Assembly (NCBI GenBank): GCA_036936605.1
Contig: JAUPFV010000002.1
Span: 220,937,046-221,001,045, forward strand
From: Limnanthes douglasii subsp. nivea
Taxonomy: Eukaryota; Streptophyta; Magnoliopsida; Brassicales; Limnanthaceae
Reading direction: 5' to 3'
Length of the DNA: 64,000 bases
Part shown: positions 54,481 to 64,000 of the stretch, piece after piece
How the letters are laid out: every line of letters starts with the position of its first letter
Numbering within the stretch: the first letter of the stretch is position 1
Position numbers and translations under genes: made by a program
The notes under the pieces: model-generated
The model's input: the letters and a program-made list of their open reading frames with translations, nothing else
The model's database searches: none
Told to the model about the DNA's origin: nothing

Positions 54481-57400
54481 TAAGATACACTAACATATCC
54501 AAATTGGAAGGAGATGGAAACATTGAATTAATGTTTCCAAATTCAAAAATGATAACTCTCACCAACATTTATTTATTTCAGAAATGAACAAAAACTTGGT
54601 TTCTGATATTTTTTTGGATAGATCAGGAATTAGTTATGTGTACGGATCCGGTAAACTAATTTTGACCAAATAAGGTATATTTGTTGGAAAATGATACTCT
54701 AATAATAAAATTGTGAAACTATGTACTTCCAAAAATTCCATGAGGAGAATGAGAAAATTTAATTATGATTGCTCTCGTAATGATTATTTGTTATTGTATG
54801 ATAAACTTTCTCATTTAGATCATAATACATAAATATAATTCTGAAAAACAGACTTGTAAAATGTGATATCGGTTCGCATGAGAAATATGAATTGTGTGTG
54901 GAATCTAAAATGATTATAAAACCTTACAAAATTATAGAAAGATGCCAACAATTATTAGACTTAATACATATACGTATGAATTAAATGGTACCTTGACGTG
55001 TGAGAATAATAAATATTTTATAACTTTTATTGATGACTACTTTAGATTTACTTATGTCTATTTTCTTAAAAACAATGATGAAACCCTTAGTATGTTTAAA
55101 ATATTCAAAACTGAAGTTGAGAACCAATTAAGCACTAGAATTAAAATCTTACGTATTCATAGAGATGCGCAATATTTCTTATGATATTTAATAGTTTTGT
55201 TAAGAGTATAGGATAATTCAATAAATTTTGAAGCCTTATACGCTGCAACAAAATGGATTGACTAAGTGTAAAAATAGAACTTTTAATTGAGATTACCAAT
55301 AACATATTAGTTAATTCTAAGTTGAATATTAATTTATATGGTGAAACTGTTTTAACTACATGTCATATTGTTAATCAGATTCCACTTAACACCTGTAATA
55401 TATCCATATGAGTTAAGGAAAATGAAGAAAACAAAATATTGAGTATTTCAAAGTATGGGAATGTTTAGTATTTTGCAAAAATATGAATTTAAGAAGAATA
55501 AAATTAAGTTCTTAAACTATAAAATACGTGTTTATTATGTATGTAACCAATAACAAGGCATATAGACTATTAAACTTGGATTATAATGTGGTGTTTGAAT
55601 AAAGAGAAATGAAATATTTAAAATCTAAATTATTTAAAAATAACAGAACTTATACTGCAATAGAAAATGAGGAAACAAACTTCATAATAAACACATTCGG
55701 TTGAAGAAAAGCCACATAAAATTCGTAGGAGTCAACGAGAGAAAATACTTAAAGATCTAAGATCTAATGCGATAGACACTCAAATTATTTCTCTCTATTT
55801 AGTATAATAAAGTTTTTAAGAAATCACATGGAAAATTTTGGCTATGCTTTATTTAGAAAATGACCTTAAATATTATAAGGAAGCAATAACGTCCCAATAT
55901 TTTACATTATGAAAAGATGTTATCAATGATGAAATAATTCAACCATATATAATCACACTTGAAAGTTGGTCGATATACCTTCAGGTTCGAGATAAATTGG
56001 TTATAAATGGATATTTAGGAAGAAATGTCATACACATGGTACCATTTAATATTTTAAAACAAGATTGGTAGCTATAGGTTTTCGACAGAATGGAATGATT
56101 TATTGATATTACATCTACACTTTGGTTACAATAATCATAAATAATTATAATTCTCTTTGTAATTGCATCAATATAAAATTTTAAGATTCACCAAATGAAT
56201 GTCAAAGCGGTCTTCCTAAACAAAGAATTCGACAATGAGACTATATGGAAAAACATAAAAGTTTTATACTTCTGGCGAATGAGTCGGAAGTATGTAGGCT
56301 TGTTAAATCATTATATTGTCTAAAGAAAACAACTAAAAAGTTGCATGAAAAGTTTAAACATACAATTGCATCCGATGAAGATTTAAACATAACATTACAG
56401 TTAATTATTTATACGTTAAAGTTTGTGGCGACATAGTGGTCATAGTTTGTCTATACATATATGATTTTCTCATACTAATTAGTGATATGAATGAGATTAT
56501 TAAAATAACTAAGTTTTTATCATTTAATTTTAAGATGAAGGATCTTAAAAATATATATGTTATTTTAGGAATAAAAATAGTCAAAAATAGTGGCGGTTAT
56601 GGCCTAGGGCAATCCCATTATATTGAAAAAGTACTTGATAAATTCAAACATCTGATATTCAAAGAAGTACATACATAATTTGATCATAGTTTAAAACTTG
56701 GAAAACATGAAGGACAAACAATGATTCAATTAGAATACGTTAGTGCAATGAGAAATTTATTGTATGGAACTTTATGCACTAGGGTTTATACAAGTAATCC
56801 AAGTATAAAATAATGTGATACAGTGGGAAGGGTTTTACGGTACTTAAATAACACAAAAACGTGTCTCTAATATTATAATTTTTACATCGTACTTGAGAGG
56901 TACACTAATGCAAGTTAGATCAACAATTTATATGATAACAAATCAACTAAAAGGTTGATGTTCATTTTTATAGGTTAATGTCGTTGCTTGGGGAACAAAC
57001 AAACGTGTATATCCGATGGCACTATAAAGTTTGAGTTCATAGTATTAGTTGTAACAGAAAAAAAATTGAATAATTGAGAAATCTCTTGTTGGAGATTTCA
57101 TTCACCTATAAGAAGAATATGAAAATCCGAATACATTGTGATAGTCAATTAACTTTTGATAAAGCTTACAGTGGTATGTATAATATGAAGTTTATACATA
57201 TGAGTCTAAGTCATGAGTATGTTAAACAACTAATTCAAGGTGGAGTTATTCTGGTCTTGTATGTGCATTCGAGTGAGGACCTCGCGTATCCATTTATCAA
57301 ACCATTAGCTTGAGAAATTGGTAAATTTTAAATCTCTTAAAATTATATTTTGCAAACGATGATAATCTATTTCGACTATGGGAATCTAAAAATCAAATTT

Positions 57401-57807
57401 TCAATGTGTATCAACAAGTTGTTTGTGAAATGTACAATATATATATCATGGACGGATAAGTTCAGTGTACGTGCGATAAATGTTTCTAAAGATAACGAAA
57501 ACACTACAAGAATTCTACCTCTAAGAATCTAGAGGTGACGTCGCCTCTCATGAGAGAATGAGTTTCATTTGTGAGATCACTAGTTATGTCACATGAGAGG
57601 TTATTTTTCGATATAGTTTTGTTGTCTTTGCACTAATGTAATATTCAAATCAAAAAATGTTTTACTTTACGCGTAAAATTTATCTTAGTGAGGAAATAAG
57701 AGATGTCATTTAATTAAGTAAGAGATTGTTGGAAATTATGACTAAATAAAATGATCATAATTCTAAAAATGAGTTCAGAACATCATAATCAACATAAAAT
57801 CGGATAA
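54481..57807 (+). mobile_element. Ty1/copia family X remnant, copy 3, coding region
   Basis: The order is copia: a GAG-pre-integrase-like segment (about 54740-54900), integrase core (54942-55184; FITFIDDYFRFTYVYFLKN), then RT (about 56190-56700). RT has VKAVFLN, VCRLVKSLYCLKK and YIYDFLIL where functional relatives have YVDD, plus DVILGIKIVKNS-like IYVILGIKIVKNS. RNase H follows (about 56920-57300; IRIHCDSQLTFDKAYSGMY). It is disrupted throughout by stops and deletions. It is the only copy of this family here that retains integrase and RT traces. Confidence 0.82.
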
Positions 57808-58100
57808 TAAATTAGGGAGAAGGTTGGATGAACCTCGTAAGCAAAGTGATTTAGAAAAAATAATTTACCGTGACAACAAACAGAGTTTACCTCGATAAAA
57901 TGAAGTTCGCAGTACATGTCAAATTTTGATTTATGGTTATTGTTTGCTTATATCGAAAATTACATCCAAAAATCAAAATAACATAATAAGTGTCTTAATT
58001 TTTTTTATATTTTTCGAAAAAACAAAATTTCTTTTCGTAAATTTTTGTTTTATTTTCTAAGATATGAATATTTAATGTTTTCCTCGAAAGGTAAAAGTAT
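57808..58100 (+). repeat. Probable 3' LTR start of copia copy 3
   Basis: After a TTAGGGAGAAG purine tract comes GTTGGATGAACCTCGTAAGC, matching the LTR starts at about 39740 and 52609. The right edge is uncertain. Confidence 0.5.
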
Positions 58101-58440
58101 ACATAGATCTAACATGTTTGTTTGTGTACTATAACTTCAACTTAAATTTATTATGTTATAGATATTTCAAAGATAATCTTAACTTTTATGGATTGTCTTT
58201 CGGGATCGTATTAAATGTTAACCACCTAGTTCGTTGTTAGAATCCAGTTAGATTTGGATTTTCATGCAAAATACCAATCTCAAAAGCATAATAAGCTAAA
58301 TTAAGTTTGATTTGAATATTTAAATATCGACTATGGTAGTAATAACCAATAGATAAATATTTTAAAAAGTAAATAACACGTTAATGACTAGTCATTAGTC
58401 GTGGGAACAAAATTTCTGAATACGACGGACAGACCCATTG
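58101..58440. other. Intergenic DNA upstream of dymeclin
   Basis: No coding trace. It probably contains distal promoter sequence of the next gene. I see no convincing TATA box. Confidence 0.5.
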
Positions 58441-58778
58441 ATTTATTGTTTCTCTCTCTACTCTCCTCTTTCTAAACTCTTTTTTCTTCAAAACCTTCGT
58501 CTCTAAGCTCCCTCCCCTTCTACAGATTCATATCTCATTCTCATTCTCATTCTCATTCTCATCCTCATTCTCATTTTCAACCTTGAATCTCGAATCTCAG
58601 TCTGTCTATTAAACAACCCGAAACCAGATCGAAACTCGATCTCTCTACATCTCTTCAACCTTGAATGATGCGATTGTGATCGTAGTTATTATGGCAGGAA
58701 TTCTTCCACTCGGTCTCTGATCGAGAGTTGACTCACTGAATCTGACTCGGTTTCTTTTGGTATCTTCTTCTTCAATCA
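58441..58778 (+). promoter_or_regulatory. Pyrimidine-rich core promoter / 5' UTR of dymeclin gene
   Basis: A sharp change to CT-rich sequence (TTTCTCTCTCTACTCTCC and similar), typical of plant Y-patch promoters and leaders. A hexamer array (CATTCT-type) occupies about 58533-58580. No ATG is followed by a long frame before 58779. The transcription start is not determinable here. Confidence 0.55.
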
Positions 58779-61700
58779 ATGGGAGGCGCGCCTTCGACGC
58801 CGCGTGGAGGCAGCGGTGACGCTGCTGAGTACCTGATCTTAACATTTGTCGGCGAGACATCGTTTCCTTTGGCTTCTGATTTCTGGAACAAGCTTCTTGA
58901 GCTCCCGCTTAGTCTAAGGTGGCCGTCTCACCGGGTTCGTCAAGCCTGCGAGCTCTTTGGTCAGTGCGAATTCTCTACATTCCTTTTCTCGTATTGTGAT
59001 AGGTGTTTACGAGCCATATGTTTTGATATTTTGTTTTTTTTTTAGTGTTGAATTTTTCGAATCTAGATAAGAATTGGTATGCTGTTTGAATTTCAAATGT
59101 TACAGTGTTTTGGTGGTTTTTTATATTGTTCTTTCCATTGTTTATTATAATGTAATGTGGTGGTGTTTTTTAGTGTTTGGTGACGATGTTCTCTAATCAT
59201 GTTGCGATTTTGGTCGTAAATCATATGAATACGATAAGGATGGACATGGGGCTCTCAGTTCAACAAGTTTTCTGCATAACTAGACTGGTTTATCTTATCT
59301 TCTTCCTAAACAGTGTTCTTGAATGTTAAATGACATTAGCTTTGTTGTTAATATATATACTTAGAAACCAGAAAATTTTAAAATTCTTAATATATTGTTT
59401 TCTGTTTAAATGTTGTGAAGTTTACCTTTTGTTTTTGCTTTTATTCTTCAGCACAAAACAATAGCAGCACTAAGCATCTCGCAAAGTTATTGATTCACCT
59501 ATCCTGGTGTCTACAAGAGTCTAGTCAAACATCCGATCCTCAGTCGATTGCATATTTGAAAGCTGTTAATGCGGTGTTCATTTCATCTGTTTTCTTGAAA
59601 CACTTAATTGAAAACTCCCAAAGTGACAACTTCGACGAGTTATACCTGTCACTGGATGAAAGTGAACAAGCCCCTGGAGATCTTGTGATAGGTAATAATT
59701 ATAAGTAATCATCAATACTTGAATGGCCAATTATGAAATTAGAGTTTTGTAGTCTTCAATGGGATTCACTTGCTCTTTCATGTGCAGATCAAAACATTGG
59801 GAATTTTGTCATGCGCAGTGTGCTTAACTTTATCGGATCAACGGCTGTAAGGTATTTTCATGTATAGCATGGTGTTTTCTTATTTTTAAGCTCTGCATGG
59901 ATCTTTCTCTAATTTTGATTTATTTATGTGGCAAGTCACAACACGTATCTTCTACATCAGGAACTGCTTGACTTCATGCTTGTTGCAATGTCAACTCAGC
60001 TTCTTTCCGGACCATCCCCTGGACCAACAGATGTGAACCCTTTCATAGATGCAGCCATGGCCCAGGTAACTAAACCAAACCTTTTCTATCTTTGTTGTCC
60101 AAACTCTCTTGCAAATCTATTCACAGTGGCACAAATTGCTGTTTGTATTTGCAGGATGATTCTCTGGTTAGCTTGGTGGTGAAAAGATTGTTAGAGAACT
60201 ATATACTTCGACCCCGCATACCCTCGAGTAGCACATCCTATCTAGTATATTCTGACGGAAGTCAGCCTGGTGTTCTAGAGAGAGTTGGTTCTGCAGCTGG
60301 TATAGTATTTTTCATGGACTTGTTTTTGTATGTAATAGTGTATTTACTTAACATATGATTTCCTTTTGTCAATGAACACTTACCGTACGGACGAATGCTT
60401 TCTCATCTAGCTTATTTTGATGTACAGCTACATTTGTACTACTGCCATTTAATTATCTAGTGAGTTCAAGTGGCACTGGATCTAAGAACCTACTGGCAGA
60501 ATGTAGTCTCCATGTATTGCTTATTCTCATTCATTATCATAAGTTTGTTATCAGTAACGACTCTGTAACAAATGGAAGAGATGACAATGCCGCTTCCAGT
60601 CCAGTTTCTAAAAATGTATTCGTTTCCGATAACCCCTACCGCAGGGCTCTAGGAAATGCTAGGGATGTTGAATGTGAGATATTTTGTCTTTTGTTTCCAT
60701 GGTTTTCATTATATTTGTCAGTTTAATGATGCAGGCTGCTAATGACTATTCTGCTTGCAGTTGACCGTGTAGACATTGAGGGTAATGCACATGGTGGCCC
60801 GCTCGTGAGAATACCTTTTGCGTCTCTGTTCGATACACTTGGCATGTGAGCATCAATGTTTGGATTATAAAATGGCATAGTTTGATATTGTTGAGTTCCC
60901 TTTTGTGTCGTAATATCTTATACATGGATTGTTGGGTTGAGACTCAGTGTGCATTTGCCTCTATTGAATTGTTGATAACTGTGATGGATACTGAATTGTG
61001 ATAACTGATATTCAATGTGTCTATGCATTTATTAACATTTCCATGTATATATGATTTCAACAAAAACTTGTGATATTTTGACCTTCTCTTATATTTAGCT
61101 TTCAAATTCATTTTTCTGCTTCCTTTTGCTTTTCCAGGTGCAACTTTTGATGTGTTATGATTTCGTTTTTTCTTATAACTTAACATGTTTTACGGAAATG
61201 GATTTGAATATAACCCTTTCCTTTGGTTAGTCGTATCTGCTTGATAATTAGAAATCGGCTTGACATTGTTTTCGGTGTAAAATTTCCACATTATTGATAT
61301 TGCTGGTTTTACTCGTTCCCCCCCTTAGAAGCTTTTGACTTCCTATCGCAGAGAGATACCTGCCAGTTGCCACTACTGGCAGTTGAACTCAACTGTTTTT
61401 CATTGAAATTAACTCGGTAAAAACCTACTGCCCGTAGGGGCTGCTTAATTATTGACTTGAACTTTCATAATCCTGAAAGTCTTCTGGACTTATAATGTCT
61501 TTTCACTTTCACAATAGGATTTGTATACTTTATTTTAAAGTATTTTTATATTTTGTTTTTTATTCTCCATAGTATTTTTAGTGTGAGTCGTGCGCCACAG
61601 TTCCATAGGATGCACATTCAACAATGCATTGTTTAAGATGTGTTTATTACGTGATTGAGTTTACTTTTTTCTGCTGGTTCATCTAGTTGTTGACCTGGTG

Positions 61701-64000
61701 GTTACTATACTATTGAAGTGTTTATAATTGTTTTTATTGTGTTTTATAGGAGCTGTATTTCTTTTGTAAATAAAAGCTGTATTTCCTGACTTATTTATTA
61801 ACGATTCCATCACTGCAGGTGCTTGGCTGATGAGACTGCTGTTCTATTGCTTTACTCCTTGTTGCAAGGAAACTCCGACTTTTTGGAGTATGTTTTGGTG
61901 CGAACTGATTTGGATACACTGGTAATTATCACTTCTTAGAGATTTATTTTTCCATGTCAAATTTATTAAACAGAAAAAGCAAGTAAACACAATACTCTGC
62001 CAAATAATAATGTGAATATTCACATTTGATACGCAGAAGTTGGTTATTTACATTTTTGTTAAATACATTATAAATTCTAGATAGTTCTTCCATTTATATG
62101 ATCTTCTTGACAAATTGAGATATAAAAGAGTAAGTTTACTGGAGCATGTCATATGGCTTACTTTGTGCTGCTTTTTGTTGATCCTATTAATGTGCTTAAA
62201 TCAACAGCTGATGCCCGTTTTGGAAACATTGTACAACGCTTCGAGGAAGACTTCTAACCAAATATACATGTTACTTATTATACTTCTCATACTCAGCCAA
62301 GATTCTTCTTTCAATGCAAGCATTCACAAAATGGTATGTCTCACTTTCATTGTTGACTTTTGTCTATATTATGCATGTCTCTTTAATTCGTTCTACCCTA
62401 GTGCAGTTACTTCCAGGCGTTCCGTGGTACAAAGAACATCTCCTTCACCAGACATCTCTTGGTTCCCTAATGGTGATAATTCTGATAAGAACTGTACAAT
62501 ATAACCTGTCTAAGCTGCGGGTATGGCTCTAATTTTCCTTGTGCAACCTTGTTAAGATATTATTTTCACCTTCTTTTATATTGGTTTATATGAGAGTTTA
62601 TTTCTCGAGCTTGTTATCTTAAACTTCTTTTTTATATGGATGCATGTATCTATTAATCTTAGGCATTTGTATAATAAATTAATATCCAATCGAGCTTGTT
62701 ATCTTACAAATTTATTTTATACGGATGTATGTATCTGTTCATCTTTGGCTTTTGTTTACTAGATTTAGTATCCGCTTAATAGAAGCCAGGTTCACCTTGG
62801 GTGTGAATTTGAGTTATGACACTTGAGGTGTCAATTTAACAGGATGTGTATCTTCATACGACTTGCCTTGCAACGTTGGCAAACATGGCACCTCATGTCC
62901 ATCGTTTGAGTGCATATGCTTCTCAAAGACTTGTCAGCCTTTTCTATATGCTTTCACGCAAGTATGTCTCTTGTCGTGTCTGTCTTGTTGTATTTGATCC
63001 TTTTGATGCAGCAGATTTTCTTTCCTGGTAATCTACATGATCTTTTAACTATTTTAAACTGCATTGAAATTCAGGTACAATAAATTAGCGGAGCTTAGAA
63101 ATGATAAGCAGCTAAATAAAGTCAACTCAACAGAAGGAGATAGTCTTGCAGAAGATCTGGTAGGCGGTCTAATCGTTGTATTTAGTTTGCAGATACACTT
63201 GACATGTTTGGAATTGGGTTTTTTACCATTGTTATATTTTCTTTGTTTCTCAAGTTGGATTGTTATTGTTTGCAGTCTGCAGAGTTACATATATATACCG
63301 ATTTCCTGAGAATTGTCCTTGAAATATTAAATGCCATATTGACTTATGCCTTGCCCAGGAATCCTGAGGTATAAAAAATCAATATTACATTGCTGCTTAT
63401 CTTTTTTTGGGGCCATTTCATATTTTCTTCAATTGTAACATTATCGATTTGGTAGGTTGTATATGCAATTATGCACAGACAGGAAGTTTTTCAGCCATTC
63501 AAGAATCATCCTCGTTTCAATGAGCTGCTGGAAAATATCTACACAGTAAGCTCTATTGACCTTAATGTAATTTGTAATCTAAGATTTATGGATCAATTCT
63601 GCCGGAGCACGGCAATAAGCCACACTATTTTTATCATTTCAAAATCTTATTTTAATTGTATTTTTTTTAAAAAATTAACTTTTATGTACGTCTAAGTTGC
63701 TAGTTATTGCATATTCTACATTAATTTTTTTTACTAATTGATTGATTTATTATAGTTATAAAAAAATTATGTGACAATACTTAAAAAAATTGTAAAGGTT
63801 TTAGCTGTGCCCATTCTGCAACTCTTGAGAGTTTAAGCACAAATCTGATTAATAGAGATATAGTAATAAACTTCAACTCTCTAAGTGCATCGACTACAAT
63901 GTCTTGCTTTGTAGGTTTTAGATTTTTTCAATAGTCGGATGGATACCCAAAGGTTAGATGGTGAATGGTCAGTAGAGAAAGTTCTTGAATTCATTGTAAA
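58779..64000 (+). CDS. DYM: Dymeclin family protein, exons 1-15 (3' end beyond window)
   Basis: Exons: 58779-58959, 59452-59691, 59788-59851, 59936-60065, 60155-60299, 60428-60673, 60761-60845, 61819-61921, 62208-62333, 62407-62520, 62843-62961, 63075-63159, 63276-63368, 63456-63545 and 63915-64000 onward. All introns are GT-AG, and exon lengths keep one frame throughout, about 635 codons. The protein starts [11 protein letters not shown]; Gly2 and the following residues suit N-myristoylation, known for animal dymeclin. Recognisable family segments are [73 protein letters not shown] and [13 protein letters not shown]. Dymeclin (PF09742) is a Golgi-associated, helical-repeat protein involved in Golgi organisation and trafficking. 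Roughly the last 90-100 residues lie outside. There are no disruptions, so this is the one apparently functional host gene. Intron 7 is the longest (973 bp). The symbol is that of the animal orthologue. Confidence 0.95.

Noticed and set aside
62115..62504. ORF of 129 codons in the dymeclin locus
   Set aside because: It reads through introns; the splice-consistent exons 62208-62333 and 62407-62520 explain the conserved part.

Overview
The window is plant nuclear DNA, most likely from a eudicot. Its last 5.2 kb carry the first fifteen exons of a plant dymeclin gene with canonical GT-AG introns. Almost everything else is a nested pile of transposable elements in AT-rich DNA: Ty3/gypsy elements of the Tat lineage, Ty1/copia remnants, an L1-type LINE and long-inverted-repeat (foldback/MITE-like) elements. 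One 100-N assembly gap lies at 6546-6645.

Layout. 1-4595: 3' part of Tat element 1 (pol remnant on +, antisense gene on -). 4596-10569: AT-rich DNA, a long GA microsatellite, the gap and a degraded copia element. 10570-12690: minus-strand Tat fragment (3' LTR plus antisense gene, copy 4). 12691-21770: a copia family (here called Y) enclosing a minus-strand Tat concatemer (14319-19713) whose LTRs are flanked on both sides by element-internal sequence; it carries two gag pieces and antisense gene copy 5. 22292-26093: a broken LINE. 28710-38955: Tat element 2, complete from LTR to LTR, with target duplication CTACT, inserted in the RNase H region of a copia element (family X). 40436-50906: Tat element 3, complete from LTR to LTR, inserted in a foldback element that itself lies in the same copia element. 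51741-58100: two more family X copia remnants. 58779-64000: dymeclin.

The most interesting content is the extra gene carried antisense between pol and the 3' LTR of the Tat elements. Five copies are visible. They share a WGLRFPLDP core (resembles Pfam Transposase_28, PF04195). Elements 1-3 share a phase-1 intron at the same position and a C-terminal coiled-coil region. The copies that retain the upstream region have a TATA box about 97-160 bp before the ATG, mostly with a G-box further upstream. The gene therefore looks like an independent, spliced, convergent transcription unit. In elements 2 and 3, protease and reverse transcriptase are separated by a UAG followed by CAR-UUU, a context resembling known leaky stops. 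All pol genes have two RNase H domains, the Tat hallmark.

Every element carries stops, frameshifts or deletions. The antisense gene of element 3 is the best preserved, with one stop. No RNA genes or CRISPR arrays were seen. All coordinates, splice sites and LTR comparisons were worked out by eye; no alignment or database search was run.
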